A DNA stretch of 64,000 nt from Betaproteobacteria bacterium (GTDB lineage: Bacteria > Pseudomonadota > Gammaproteobacteria > Burkholderiales > Burkholderiaceae_F), in contig BOKW01000007.1 in the NCBI GenBank assembly GCA_016861185.1, positions 124,001-188,000 of the forward strand, written 5' to 3'. Both the position numbers and the translations under genes were made by a program. This document shows positions 54,916-63,803 of the stretch, piece by piece (the first letter of the stretch is position 1; the number at the start of each line of letters is the position of its first letter). The notes under the pieces were generated by a model. The model did not search any database. It had not been told where the DNA came from and was given only the letters and a program-made list of their open reading frames with translations.

Positions 54916-55979
54916 GCCCTGCGGTAGAACTCGCTCGCGAGGTAGGCATCCTTCAGCCGCCGCAGCGCGACCAGCAGCGCGGCGCTCGCGGGCAGCGCGA
55001 GCAGTACGCCGAAGAAGCCGAAGACCTGGCCGAACGCCAGCAGCGCGAAGATCACCGCGATCGGATGCAGGCCGATGCGCTCGCCCACGAGCCGCGGCGT
55101 CAGGAAGAAGCTTTCGATCGCCTGGCCGACGCCGTAGATCACCGCGACGGCGAGAAAGCCGTACAGGCTGCCGAACTGCAGCAGCGCCGCCAGCAGCGCG
55201 AGCACGAGGCCCAGTGCGAAACCGACGTAAGGAATGAAGATCAGCAGCCCCGTCAGGATGCCGACCGGCAGCGCGGTCTGGAACCCAGCGATCGCGAGCG
55301 CGACCGAGTAGTAGGCGGCAAGCACCAGCATCACGGTGAGCTGCCCGCGCAGGAACTGCGCGAGCAGGCCGTCGATTTCGCCGAGCATCGAGACCGTCTG
55401 CCCGTGCCAGCGGCGGGGGATCAGCGCTTCGGCGCGGCGGCGAAAGTCGTGCCAGTCGAGCAGCGCGTAGAACAGCACGATCGGCACCAGGAACAGCGTT
55501 CCGATCAGGCCCAGCAGCGCGATGCCGCCCTCGCGCGCATGGGCGAAGATGCGCGCGATCAGATCCTGCTGCGAGCCGACGCGTTCGGCGAGCAGTTCCT
55601 TCAGCGTCTGCGCGTCGAACCGGATCGTGAGACCGAACCACTCCTGCAGCTTCGGCGCGACCGCCTGGTTCAGCTTGTTGATCAGCCCCGGCAGCTGCGC
55701 CTGCAGTTGCACCAGTTCCTTCTGCAGCACCGGGATCAGGATCAGCAGCAGCCCGAGCAGGATCAGCCCGAGCAGGAAGATCATCGCCAGCACCGCGGCC
55801 CAGCGCGGAAGCCGGCGCGCCGCGAGCCAGTCCACGCCCGGCGACAGCAGATACGCGAGGATCGCTGCGAGCGCGAACGGCGTCAGCACCGGCGCGAGCA
55901 GGTACATCAGCGCGAGCAGCGCCAGACCGACGCCGACCCACATCCCCGTCTGCAAACGTTCGGCGGTGAAGAAGCTCAT
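54912..55979 (-). CDS. AI-2E family permease
   Basis: 355 aa, about eight membrane helices. N-terminal LLAPVLTPFALAAILAYLLSPGVDWL, central FLRGQLTVMLVLAAYYSVALAIAG, and IPYVGFALGLVLALLAALLQFGS with VYGVGQAIESFFLTPRLVGERIGLHPIAVIFALLAFGQVFGFFGVLLALPASA are the classic blocks. Members export autoinducer-2 or act as Na+/H+ antiporters; the role here is undecided. Located between purM (divergent) and hda, a conserved order. Confidence 0.92.
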   Translation of the reverse strand: MSFFTAERLQTGMWVGVGLALLALMYLLAPVLTPFALAAILAYLLSPGVDWLAARRLPRWAAVLAMIFLLGLILLGLLLILIPVLQKELVQLQAQLPGLINKLNQAVAPKLQEWFGLTIRFDAQTLKELLAERVGSQQDLIARIFAHAREGGIALLGLIGTLFLVPIVLFYALLDWHDFRRRAEALIPRRWHGQTVSMLGEIDGLLAQFLRGQLTVMLVLAAYYSVALAIAGFQTALPVGILTGLLIFIPYVGFALGLVLALLAALLQFGSLYGFLAVAVIYGVGQAIESFFLTPRLVGERIGLHPIAVIFALLAFGQVFGFFGVLLALPASAALLVALRRLKDAYLASEFYRRA

Positions 55980-55983
55980 CGAA

Positions 55984-55989
55984 TAGAAT
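55984..55989 (+). promoter_or_regulatory. Possible purM -10 box
   Basis: TAGAAT at 55984-55989 lies 92 bp before the purM ATG, in the 101-bp divergent gap. GTCGGGCGTCGGCCG repeat-like sequence (56034-56050) follows. No clear -35. Confidence 0.3.
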
Positions 55990-56080
55990 CCGCGGGCAAA
56001 CGGCGCGTAGTCTAGCCGCCGAACTTCGATCGTCGGGCGTCGGCCGCGGGCCAGCGGACACGATCCGAACGCACTCCGAC

Positions 56081-57181
56081 ATGTCCCTCGACTACAAACA
56101 AGCCGGCGTCGACTACGCGCAGATCGATCCGCTGAAGATCCTCGCGCAGCGCGCCGCGGCGGCCACCGCCGGCAATCTGGCGCGGCACGGGTTGATCGAG
56201 GTCGCCGCTTCGCGCGGCGAATCGGCCTACGTGGTCGACTGCGGCGAGTTCTATCTGGCGTCGATCACCGAATGCCTCGGCACCAAGGCGCTGGTGGCCG
56301 ACGCGATGCGCGCGATCACCGGTCGCACGTATTACGACCGCATCGCGCAGGACACGCTCGCGATGGCGATCAACGACATCGTGACCGTCGGCGCCACGCC
56401 CGTATCGGTGCACGCGTACTGGGCGACCGGCGGCAGCGACTGGTTCGCCGATGAAGCGCGTGCGCGCGAACTGGTCGAGGGCTGGAAAGCCGCGTGCGAT
56501 GCGTGCGGCGTGGCATGGGGCGGCGGCGAAACGCCGGCGCTCGCGGGCGTCGTAGCGCCGGGGCGGATCGATCTCGCGGCTTCGTGCGTCGGCATCGTGC
56601 GGCCGAAGTCGCGCCTGACGCTCGGCGAAAAGCTCGCCGCAGGCGATGCGATCGTGCTGCTTGCTTCGAGCGGCATCCACGCCAACGGCGTATCGCTCGC
56701 GCGCAAGCTCGCCGAGCGACTGCCGGACGGCTACGCGACGAAGCTCGGCGACGGCACGCTGTACGGCGAGGCGCTGCTCGCGCCGACCGTGCTGTATTCG
56801 CCGGTGACCGAAGCGCTCGCCGCCGCGGGCATCGTTCCGCACTACTGCGCGAACGTCACCGGCCACGGCTGGCGCAAGCTGATGCGGCATCCGGGCGCGT
56901 TCACCTATCGCATCCACACGCTGCCGCCGGTGCCGCCGGTGCTGCAGTTCATCCAGCGCGAAGCGCAGATCGACGCGCGCGAGGCCTACGGCAACCTGAA
57001 CATGGGCGCGGGCTTCGCGCTCTACGTCGCTGCGGAGGATGCCGAGCGCGCGGCGCAGATCGCCCGCGCCCACGCCATCGACGCCTGGGTCGCCGGTCGC
57101 GTCGAAGCCGGTGCGAAGCAGGTCGTGATCGAGCCGCTCGCGCTGACCTTCGGCGGCGAAGACCTGCACGTGCGCCTCTAG
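56081..57181 (+). CDS. purM: Phosphoribosylformylglycinamidine cyclo-ligase
   Basis: 366 aa. PurM makes AIR from FGAM and ATP. DYKQAGVDYAQIDPLKI at the N-terminus, CLGTKALVADAM, MAINDIVTVGATPVSVHAYWATGG, GGGETPALAGVV, SSGIHANGVSLARKLAE and GHGWRKLMR are the recognisable blocks, though the first part (GTKALVADAM, TGRTYYDRIAQD) belongs to a divergent PurM-like form common in this group. Substitution in the metal/ATP loop is not obvious. ATG at 56081. Confidence 0.9.
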   Translation: MSLDYKQAGVDYAQIDPLKILAQRAAAATAGNLARHGLIEVAASRGESAYVVDCGEFYLASITECLGTKALVADAMRAITGRTYYDRIAQDTLAMAINDIVTVGATPVSVHAYWATGGSDWFADEARARELVEGWKAACDACGVAWGGGETPALAGVVAPGRIDLAASCVGIVRPKSRLTLGEKLAAGDAIVLLASSGIHANGVSLARKLAERLPDGYATKLGDGTLYGEALLAPTVLYSPVTEALAAAGIVPHYCANVTGHGWRKLMRHPGAFTYRIHTLPPVPPVLQFIQREAQIDAREAYGNLNMGAGFALYVAAEDAERAAQIARAHAIDAWVAGRVEAGAKQVVIEPLALTFGGEDLHVRL

Positions 57182-57257
57182 ATCTCCGCGCACAGCGCGT
57201 CGCTCGACGCGCTTCCTTCTTACTCGGTTCGCGTCGCACGCATCGCGCGGATGCGGC

Positions 57258-57291
57258 ATGAAAGATTCACGCCGCTCGCCTGACCAACGCA
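57258..57291 (+). repeat. Short dispersed repeat, copy 1
   Basis: CATGAAAGATTCACGCCGCT and the following CGCCTGACCAACGCA recur at 60157 as CGTGAAAGGTTTACGGCGCT / CGCAGGACTAACGCG. About 34 bp with roughly 80% identity, each downstream of a convergent-free gene end. The rest of the 288-bp gap (57182-57469) has no gene. Confidence 0.55.
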
Positions 57292-57469
57292 GCAACGCAG
57301 CGCCGGCCCGAGCGGCGCAAGGCGCGAAGGAGGAAATCCGCAGTCCCTGATTTCGAGCGTGCGGCGAAGCCGCGTGCAGGGGCGAGGCTTGCCTTCTTCC
57401 GGCTGGTGCTGCGACCACATGTCGCGGCCGACCGGCTGCGGCGCAACCAGCGTACGAAGGAGAAACCTC

Positions 57470-57964
57470 ATGCAAAGCAAGCACAACCTCTGGCGCCGTA
57501 CGGCGATCGGCGCTCTCGTCGTGGGCGCGCTTTCGTTCGGCGCGGCCGCCCAAGCCGGCGAATGCCCGGCCGACAAGCGCGTTGCCGACGGTCAGGGTCA
57601 GAAGAACCCCGGTTACGCCGCCAAAGGCGTCAAGGACGTCGTCCGCAACGCGATCGATCTCGGCAGGGAAGCGCCGATGCTGAACGGGCGGCTGTTCCGG
57701 ATCCGCCAGCTCGACATCGAGCCCGGCGGCATCGTGCCGTGGCACAGCCACGACGAGCGGCCGGCGCAGATCTACGTCGTGTCGGGCGAGATCGTCGAGT
57801 ACGCGAGCAACTGCGCGGTGCCGATCGTGCACAAGGCGGGCGAGATCTCGTCCGAAGCAAAAGGCACGTCGCACTGGTGGCAGAACCACGGCAAGTCGCC
57901 GGTCGTGCTGATCTCCGTGGACATCTTCCACGACAAGAGCGGCGCGGACAAGAAGATGATGTGA
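57470..57964 (+). CDS. Exported cupin-domain protein
   Basis: 164 aa. Signal peptide residues 1-29 (ALSFGAAAQAG). The single cupin barrel has the first motif PWHSHDERPAQIYVVSGEIVEY (the His and Glu metal ligands) and second GEISSEAKGTSHWWQNHGKSPV. Periplasmic; substrate unknown. ATG at 57470 with a strong AAGGAG 8 bp upstream. Followed on the same strand by an MFS gene (60 bp gap). Confidence 0.9.
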   Translation: MQSKHNLWRRTAIGALVVGALSFGAAAQAGECPADKRVADGQGQKNPGYAAKGVKDVVRNAIDLGREAPMLNGRLFRIRQLDIEPGGIVPWHSHDERPAQIYVVSGEIVEYASNCAVPIVHKAGEISSEAKGTSHWWQNHGKSPVVLISVDIFHDKSGADKKMM

Positions 57965-58023
57965 CGCGCCTCGACCCGAGACGTCGACCGGACGCCCCGG
58001 GCCGCCGCCCGACGAGACAAGCC

Positions 58024-59256
58024 ATGTCCAACGCTACCGACGTCTGCGCGATTCCCGGCGCGCCGCCCGACACGCCCGCCACGGCGCTCGCGCGCCGGCT
58101 GCTGATCGGGCTGACCGCCTTTCTGACGCTGGTCGATCTGTTCGCCACGCAGGCGATCCTGCCTTCGCTCGTGCAGCACTACCGCGTGACGCCGGCGGCG
58201 ATGGGCTTCGCGGTCAACGCGAGCACGATCGGCATGGCGATCGCGGGGCTCGTCGTCGCGTACTTCAGCCGCCATATCGACCGGCGGCTCGGCATCTTCG
58301 CCAGCCTCGCGCTGCTCGCGGTGCCGACCGCGCTGCTCGCGTCCGCGCCCGACCTCGCGACGTTCACCGCGCTGCGCATCGCGCAGGGCCTTTGCATGTC
58401 GGCGGCGTTCACGCTGATGCTCGCGTACCTCGCCGAGCACTGCAGCGCGCAGGAAGTCGCCGCCGCGTTCGCCGCCTACATCGCCGGCAACGTCGCGAGC
58501 AATCTGTTCGGACGCCTGATGTCGGCCGCGCTCGCCGATGCGTTCGGCCTCGCCGGAAACTTCTACGTCTTCGCGCTGCTCAACCTCGCGGGCGCGCTGC
58601 TCGTCTGGTTCACGCTGAGCCGTACGCCTTCGGTGCTGGTGCCGATGTCGGCGGTGCGTTCGCCGTGGAACGTCTGGCGCGACCATCTCGCCAACCCCGC
58701 GCTGCGGGTCGCGTTCGCACTCGGCTTCCTGATCCTGTTCGTCTTCCTCGGAACGTTCACCTACGTGAACTTCGTGCTCGCGCGGCCGCCGCTGGCGCTG
58801 AGCGCGATGGCGCTCGGCGTCGTCTACTTCGTCTTCGTGCCGTCGATGATCACCACGCCGCTCGCCGGCCGCGCCGTGCAGCGCTTCGGCGCGCGGCGCG
58901 CGGTGGTCGCGGGGCTCGCGACCGCGGCGCTCGGACTGCCGCTGCTCGTGCTGCCGAATCTCGCCGCGGTGCTCGCCGGCATGGTGCTGGTCGCCGTCGG
59001 GACGTTCTTCGCGCAGGCGACGACGACCGGCTTCGTCGGTCGCGCGGCGACGACCGACCGCGCTTCGGCCAACGGCATCTACCTCGCGAGCTACTTCCTC
59101 GGCGGCCTGGTCGGCGCCGCGGTGCTCGGGCAGGTGTTCGACGGGTTCGGGTGGGGCGCGGTGGTCGTGGGGCTGGCGATCGCCATCGCGGCGGCCGCGC
59201 TGCTCGCGTCGCGCCTGACGCTGCCGCAGCCGCAGCTTCGCCCCGCGGTCGCTTGA
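58024..59256 (+). CDS. MFS transporter
   Basis: 410 aa, 12 membrane helices. FLTLVDLFATQAILPSLVQHYRVTPAAMGFAVNASTIGMAIAGLVVAYFSRHIDRRLGIF and the LYAEHCSAQEVAAAFAAYIAGNVASNLFGR block match a group of drug/sugar-type MFS permeases (YnfM-like). RAVQRFGARRAVVAG is the second-half loop. ATG at 58024. Substrate unknown; it may be co-transcribed with the cupin gene and the following DUF1622/DUF302 genes. Confidence 0.88.
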   Translation: MSNATDVCAIPGAPPDTPATALARRLLIGLTAFLTLVDLFATQAILPSLVQHYRVTPAAMGFAVNASTIGMAIAGLVVAYFSRHIDRRLGIFASLALLAVPTALLASAPDLATFTALRIAQGLCMSAAFTLMLAYLAEHCSAQEVAAAFAAYIAGNVASNLFGRLMSAALADAFGLAGNFYVFALLNLAGALLVWFTLSRTPSVLVPMSAVRSPWNVWRDHLANPALRVAFALGFLILFVFLGTFTYVNFVLARPPLALSAMALGVVYFVFVPSMITTPLAGRAVQRFGARRAVVAGLATAALGLPLLVLPNLAAVLAGMVLVAVGTFFAQATTTGFVGRAATTDRASANGIYLASYFLGGLVGAAVLGQVFDGFGWGAVVVGLAIAIAAAALLASRLTLPQPQLRPAVA

Positions 59257-59268
59257 ACGGGGCGCGCG

Positions 59269-59670
59269 ATGAGCGTTCACGAGTTCATCGAAATCGCCGG
59301 CACCGCGGCCGAAGTCGCAGGCGTGGCGCTGATCATCGGCGGGCTCGTCGTCGCCAGCGCGCGCTACCTGCTGCCGCGCGCGGGCGAGCGCGCGAGCAGG
59401 CTGCAGCGCTACCGGCAGGACCTCGGCCGCGCGATCCTGCTCGGGCTCGAGGTACTGGTCGCCGCCGACATCGTGCGCACCGTCGCGTTCACGCCGACGA
59501 TGGAGAGCGTGCAGGTGCTCGCTGTGATCGTCGCGATCCGCACGTTCCTGAGCTGGAGCCTCGCGCTCGAGCTCGAAGGCCGCTGGCCGTGGCAGCGCGC
59601 CGCGCACGAATTCCGTTCATCGACCTCCGGCGGTGCGCCGGAACAACCCACCTTACGGAGAACGCCATGA
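59269..59670 (+). CDS. DUF1622 membrane protein
   Basis: 133 aa, three membrane segments. EVAGVALIIGGLVVASARYL and the family-typical LQRYRQDLGRAILLGLEVLVAADIVRTV, VLAVIVAIRTFLSWSLALELEGRWPWQ. Function unknown; often near transporter or stress genes. ATG at 59269, 12 bp after the MFS stop; overlaps the DUF302 gene by 4 bp. Confidence 0.9.
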   Translation: MSVHEFIEIAGTAAEVAGVALIIGGLVVASARYLLPRAGERASRLQRYRQDLGRAILLGLEVLVAADIVRTVAFTPTMESVQVLAVIVAIRTFLSWSLALELEGRWPWQRAAHEFRSSTSGGAPEQPTLRRTP

Positions 59671-60146
59671 TCAAACAGATTTCGCAATCGGCCGTCGCTT
59701 TGCTCATCGCCGCCGGCACGGCCGCGCCGGCGCTCGCGCAACCCGACGACGGCATCGTGCGCGTGAAAAGCGCGTATTCGACCGACGAGACGATCGCGCG
59801 GCTCAAGCAGGACATCACTGCGAAGGGCATCCGCTTCTTCGACGAGATCGACCAGGCGAAGCTCGCGGCCGACGCCGGCGTGAAGTTGCCGCTGCGCCGC
59901 TCGACGCTGCTCGTCTTCGGCAACCCGCCGCTGGGCACGCAGTTCATCAACGGCCGCCCGGAGGCGGGGATCGACTGGCCGGTGCGCCTGCTCGTGCAGG
60001 AAGACCAGCACGGCAACGTGTGGGCGACCTACACCGACTTCGGCTGGATCGCACGCCGCCACGGCATCAGCGGCGCCGGCGAAGGCCCGTTCAAGACGGC
60101 AAGCGGCGTGATCGCGTCGATCACGTCGAGCGTGCAGGCGAAATAG
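59667..60146 (+). CDS. Exported DUF302 protein
   Basis: 159 aa. Signal peptide to about residue 24 (APALAQ). DUF302 core: YSTDETIARLKQDITAKGIRFFDEIDQAKLA, LRRSTLLVFGNPPLGTQFINGRPEAGIDWPVRLLVQED. A small alpha/beta fold of unknown function, common in proteobacteria and archaea. ACGGAG upstream. ATG at 59667 overlaps the DUF1622 stop. Confidence 0.9.
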   Translation: MIKQISQSAVALLIAAGTAAPALAQPDDGIVRVKSAYSTDETIARLKQDITAKGIRFFDEIDQAKLAADAGVKLPLRRSTLLVFGNPPLGTQFINGRPEAGIDWPVRLLVQEDQHGNVWATYTDFGWIARRHGISGAGEGPFKTASGVIASITSSVQAK

Positions 60147-60156
60147 TTCGCAGAGC

Positions 60157-60191
60157 GTGAAAGGTTTACGGCGCTCGCAGGACTAACGCGT
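60157..60191 (+). repeat. Short dispersed repeat, copy 2
   Basis: CGTGAAAGGTTTACGGCGCT then CGCAGGACTAACGCG; partner of the copy at 57258. It lies between the DUF302 gene and a hairpin repeat upstream of bdhA. Confidence 0.55.
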
Positions 60192-60219
60192 CACGAACCG
60201 ACGCTGCCCCTCACCCTAA

Positions 60220-60245
60220 CCCTCTCCCCGTGATCGGGGAGAGGG
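60220..60245. repeat. CCCTCTCCCCG hairpin repeat
   Basis: CCCTCTCCCCG (60220-60230) pairs perfectly with CGGGGAGAGGG (60235-60245), loop TGAT. Preceded by CTCACCCTAAC. This sort of element is widespread in proteobacteria. It lies 42 bp before the bdhA start. Confidence 0.75.
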
Positions 60246-60286
60246 AATGAAGGCAAAGGCGTCTTACAGATCAGCGGGAGAAGCAC

Positions 60287-61072
60287 ATGCGATTCAGCGG
60301 CAAGACCGCGTTGATCACCGGGTCGACGAGCGGGATCGGGCTCGGCATCGCCGAGGCGTTCGGCGCGGCGGGAGCGAACCTCGTGATCAACGGCTTCGGC
60401 GACGCGGCCGAGATCGAACGGCTGCGCGACGATCTCGCGCGCCGGCACGGCGTCAACGTGATCTACGACGGCGCCGACATGAGCCGGCCCGAGCAGATCC
60501 TGGCGATGGTCGCGCGCGCGGTCGATGCGTTCGGCGCGGTCGACATCCTCGTCAACAACGCCGGCATCCAGCACGTCGCACCGGTCGACGATTTCCCGGT
60601 CGCGAAGTGGGACGCGATCATCGCGATCAACCTGTCGAGCAACTTCCACGCGATCCGCGCGGCGCTGCCGGCGATGAAGAAGCGCGGCTGGGGCCGGATC
60701 ATCAACGTCGCCTCGGCGCACGCGCTGGTCGCCTCGCCGTTCAAGTCGGCGTACGTCGCCGCCAAGCACGGGGTGGCCGGCTTGACGAAGACGGTCGCGC
60801 TCGAAGTCGCCGAGTCCGGCATCACGGTCAACGCGATCTGCCCGGGCTACGTGCTGACGCCGCTGGTGCAGAAACAGATTCCGGATACCGCGAAAGCGCG
60901 CGGCATCAGCGAGGAGGAGGTCGTCAAGAACGTGCTGCTCGCCGCGCAGCCGACGAAGAAGTTCGTCACGGTCGAGCAGGTCGCCGCGTTCGCGACCTTC
61001 CTCGCGAGCGACGCCGCAGCGTCGATCACCGGCGCCGTGCTGCCGATCGAAGGAGGGTGGACGGCGCATTGA
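60287..61072 (+). CDS. bdhA: 3-hydroxybutyrate dehydrogenase
   Basis: 261 aa short-chain dehydrogenase. TALITGSTSGIGLGIAEAF (NAD binding), ILVNNAGIQHVAPVDDFP, catalytic Ser/Tyr/Lys in INVASAHALVASPFKSAYVAAKHGVAG, and the C-terminal GAVLPIEGGWTAH are the BDH pattern (the KSAYVAAKHG and VCPGYVLTPLV-like ICPGYVLTPLV blocks in particular). It oxidises 3-hydroxybutyrate from PHB to acetoacetate, the substrate of the downstream adc. ATG at 60287. Confidence 0.93.
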   Translation: MRFSGKTALITGSTSGIGLGIAEAFGAAGANLVINGFGDAAEIERLRDDLARRHGVNVIYDGADMSRPEQILAMVARAVDAFGAVDILVNNAGIQHVAPVDDFPVAKWDAIIAINLSSNFHAIRAALPAMKKRGWGRIINVASAHALVASPFKSAYVAAKHGVAGLTKTVALEVAESGITVNAICPGYVLTPLVQKQIPDTAKARGISEEEVVKNVLLAAQPTKKFVTVEQVAAFATFLASDAAASITGAVLPIEGGWTAH

Positions 61073-61074
61073 GC

Positions 61075-61266
61075 GGATTGCGCGACTCGGATTGCGGATT
61101 GCGCAAAAGCGCAGCCGGCCGAAGCTCCGAGCGAAACGAGAAGCTCAGCCTGCGAAGTCCGAAGTGGCCCACCGCGCAGCGGCTCGGAATAGCGGCAGGC
61201 CACGAACCGCGCAATCCGCAATCCGCAATCCGCAATCCGACCAGCAATCCGCAATCCGCGATCCGA
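61075..61266. repeat. CGGATTG-armed element, copy D
   Basis: Left arm 61075-61106, right arm 61211-61266 (CAATCCG repeats), core of about 100 bp containing GAAGTCCGAAG. It lies between bdhA and adc, two genes of one pathway, leaving 23 bp with the adc ribosome site. Confidence 0.8.
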
Positions 61267-61289
61267 AAAAGCAAACTGAGGAGACAGAA

Positions 61290-62150
61290 ATGGACCTGGC
61301 AGAAATCCTGAACCTCCGGCCGCAGCGCGCGGCCGGCGAACAAGGCGCGCAGCGGCGCATCGTCGAGCGCGAGCAACTCGTCGTCACCTATCGCAGCGAT
61401 CCGGCGGCGATCCGCGCGCTGCTGCCCGAGCCGCTGAAGCCGGACGGCTCGCACACGGTGTCGCTCGAATTCATCGCCACGCCCGACGCCGCGGGGTGCG
61501 GCGCCGACGTGCAGTCGCGCGTGGCGATCCCGGCATGGTTCCGCGGCACGCCGGTCGAGTTCGTCGCGCGCAGCTTCATCGACGAGACGCCCGACGCGGT
61601 CGAGCGCTGGGATGCCGCGCGCCGCCCGGGGCATTCGCGGCTCGTGATCGTGCACGACACGCTGACCGGCGTGCTCGAAGCCGAAGGGCGCGCGGTCGCC
61701 GTCGCCAGCATGGGCTACAAGCAACAGCACTTCGTCTGCGGCGCCGAGCGCCTGCGCGCTTGTCCGACCGAGGACGTCGCATTGCGGCTCGCACGGCTGC
61801 AGGTGCAGCTGCGGCGCATCGTCGACGGCGACGGGCGCGTCGTGCTCGCGCAGCTCGTCGGCGCCGCGGCCACCGCGATCGAAGTCAAGGGCGCATGGGC
61901 CGGGCCCGCACAGCTCTATCTGCCGACGCTCGCGGCGAGCCCGCTGCCCGTGCGGGAAGTGATCGGCGGCGTGCATTTCATCGCCGATCTCGCGCTCGCG
62001 GCGCCGCGCGTGCTCGTCGACTACGCGGCGGCCGGCGCCAAGCGCGCAGCCGCCGAAGGGCCGGCTACGCGTGAACGCGCGCCGGCGCCGAAGCGTACGA
62101 TCGGGCGCAGCACGAGCCCGCGTGCGATCCGGCAGGAGGCCTACGCATGA
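61290..62150 (+). CDS. adc: Acetoacetate decarboxylase
   Basis: 286 aa. VTYRSDPAAIRALLPEPLKP, VEFVARSFIDETPDAVERW and VASMGYKQQHFV (the Lys region corresponding to the Schiff-base lysine) fit the acetoacetate decarboxylase family; FIADLALAAPRVLVDYA closes it. It would turn acetoacetate to acetone and CO2, though many family members have other activities. ATG at 61290 with GAGGAG 8 bp upstream. The C-terminal 40 residues are a basic unstructured tail. The phasin-like gene overlaps its stop. Confidence 0.87.
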   Translation: MDLAEILNLRPQRAAGEQGAQRRIVEREQLVVTYRSDPAAIRALLPEPLKPDGSHTVSLEFIATPDAAGCGADVQSRVAIPAWFRGTPVEFVARSFIDETPDAVERWDAARRPGHSRLVIVHDTLTGVLEAEGRAVAVASMGYKQQHFVCGAERLRACPTEDVALRLARLQVQLRRIVDGDGRVVLAQLVGAAATAIEVKGAWAGPAQLYLPTLAASPLPVREVIGGVHFIADLALAAPRVLVDYAAAGAKRAAAEGPATRERAPAPKRTIGRSTSPRAIRQEAYA

Positions 62151-62638
62151 GCGCAGTGATACGGCCGATCGATCGCGCTTCGCACGGCGGCCGCCGAAGC
62201 GATACGGCGGATCCGGTAGCCGCCGCTGCGCGGCTGATGCGCGCGCTCGCCGAAGCGCTGCTCGCCGGAGTCCAGCGCACCACCGAGTTGAACTGGCAGG
62301 CGGCGCGCAGGCTGCTCGTCGCTTCTCAGTCGCCCACCTGGCAGGCGCAGGCGGAGCAGACGATGCAGGCGTGGCGGCTTTCGTGGCGCGCGTATCGCGT
62401 CTGCTCGACGACCGCGTCCGACGTGCTGGAACTGGCGCGCGTGCACGTGCAGTCCGACACCGACGAGGTGTGGCGCGCGTTGCAGCGCGCGGGTCTGGAG
62501 CTGGCCGGCGTCGAGCCGCAGCGCGCGCTCGAGCTGCAGCGGCGCACGCGCGAGGTGCAGCAGGCCTTCTCCGCTTACCTCGACAGCGTGCTGGCGCTGC
62601 AGCGCGAACTGGTCGCCGTCGCACAGGAGCCGCAGTGA
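62147..62638 (+). CDS. Phasin-like helical protein
   Basis: 163 aa, mostly helical with no membrane segment. [26 protein letters not shown] and [43 protein letters not shown] have the amphipathic pattern of phasins that coat PHB granules. Its position between adc and a patatin, downstream of bdhA, supports a granule role, but the family match is weak. ATG at 62147 overlaps the adc stop by 4 bp; it is coupled (TGATG) to the patatin gene. Confidence 0.65.
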   Translation: MSAVIRPIDRASHGGRRSDTADPVAAAARLMRALAEALLAGVQRTTELNWQAARRLLVASQSPTWQAQAEQTMQAWRLSWRAYRVCSTTASDVLELARVHVQSDTDEVWRALQRAGLELAGVEPQRALELQRRTREVQQAFSAYLDSVLALQRELVAVAQEPQ

Positions 62639-63792
62639 TGGCGCGCGCCGGCACAGGGAACGGAAAGCGCGGCGCAGCGGCGCCGGCCGCGCGTCCGCCG
62701 GGACAGATCGTGCTCGTTCTGCAGGGCGGCGGCGCGCTGGGGGCATATCAGGTCGGCGTCTACCAGGCGCTGCACGAGGCGGGCATCGAGCCCGACTGGG
62801 TGATCGGCACGTCGATCGGCGCGATCAACGCCGCGATCGTCGCCGGCAACGCGCCGGGCGAGCGGCTTGCGAAGCTGCACGCGTTCTGGGACTCGCTGCA
62901 ATGGCGCACGCCGTGGGGCGTGCCGGTCGCGCCGCCCGGCGTGCTCAACCCGCTCGCGAACCTGACCACGCTGACGCAGGGCATCGGCGGCTTCTTCGCG
63001 CCGAACCCGGCGTCGTGGTGGGGGCCGTTCGCTTCGCTCGGGCTGGAGCGCGCGGCGTTCTACGACACGGCGCCGCTGCGTACCACGCTCGAAGGGCTGG
63101 TCGACTTCAAGCGGATCGCGCAGGGACCGACGCGGCTGACGGTCGGCGCGGTCAACGTGCGCACCGGCGAGATGCGCTACTTCGACAGCCGGCGCGACAA
63201 GCTCGCCGCCGCGCACGTGATGGCCTCCGGCGCGCTGCCGCCGGCGTTTCCCGCGATCCGCATCGACGGCGAACCGTACTGGGACGGCGGCGTGTACTCG
63301 AACACGCCGATCGAGGCGGTGCTCGACGACAACCCGCGGCGCAGCTCGACGATCTTCGCCGTGCACATGTGGAACCCGAGCGGCAGCGAGCCCGACACGA
63401 TCTGGCAGGTGCTCGGCCGCCAGAAGGACATCCAGTACGCGAGCCGCGCCGGCAGCCATATCGCGCGCCAGCAGCAGATCCACCGGCTGCGGCACGTGAT
63501 CAACGAGCTGGTCGCGCGCCTGCCCGAGCGCGAGCGCGCACACAACGACGTGCGCGAACTCGCCGCCTGGGGCTGCAGCACGACGATGCACATCGTGCGG
63601 CTGCTGGCGCCGCGGCTCGAAGGCGAGGACCATACGAAGGACATCGACTTCACGCCGGCCGGCATCCGCGCGCGCTGCGAGGCCGGCTACCGCGACACGA
63701 AGGAAGCGATCGCAGAAGCGCCGTGGGCCGCGCCGGCCGATCCGCTGCAGGGGGTCTACGTGCACGACCACGCGTCGGCACACGTGATGTGA
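62638..63792 (+). CDS. Patatin-like phospholipase (DUF3734 tail)
   Basis: 384 aa. Oxyanion box [18 protein letters not shown], nucleophile GTSIGA and Asp in DGGVYSNTP complete the Ser-Asp dyad of patatins. The C-terminal part ([67 protein letters not shown]) is the DUF3734-type extension found with PHB genes. A hydrolase of lipids or possibly of polymer/oligomer esters. ATG at 62638 shares a base with the upstream stop. The following flavoprotein gene starts 12 bp later. Confidence 0.92.
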   Translation: MARAGTGNGKRGAAAPAARPPGQIVLVLQGGGALGAYQVGVYQALHEAGIEPDWVIGTSIGAINAAIVAGNAPGERLAKLHAFWDSLQWRTPWGVPVAPPGVLNPLANLTTLTQGIGGFFAPNPASWWGPFASLGLERAAFYDTAPLRTTLEGLVDFKRIAQGPTRLTVGAVNVRTGEMRYFDSRRDKLAAAHVMASGALPPAFPAIRIDGEPYWDGGVYSNTPIEAVLDDNPRRSSTIFAVHMWNPSGSEPDTIWQVLGRQKDIQYASRAGSHIARQQQIHRLRHVINELVARLPERERAHNDVRELAAWGCSTTMHIVRLLAPRLEGEDHTKDIDFTPAGIRARCEAGYRDTKEAIAEAPWAAPADPLQGVYVHDHASAHVM

Positions 63793-63803
63793 GGAGGTTC
63801 GCG

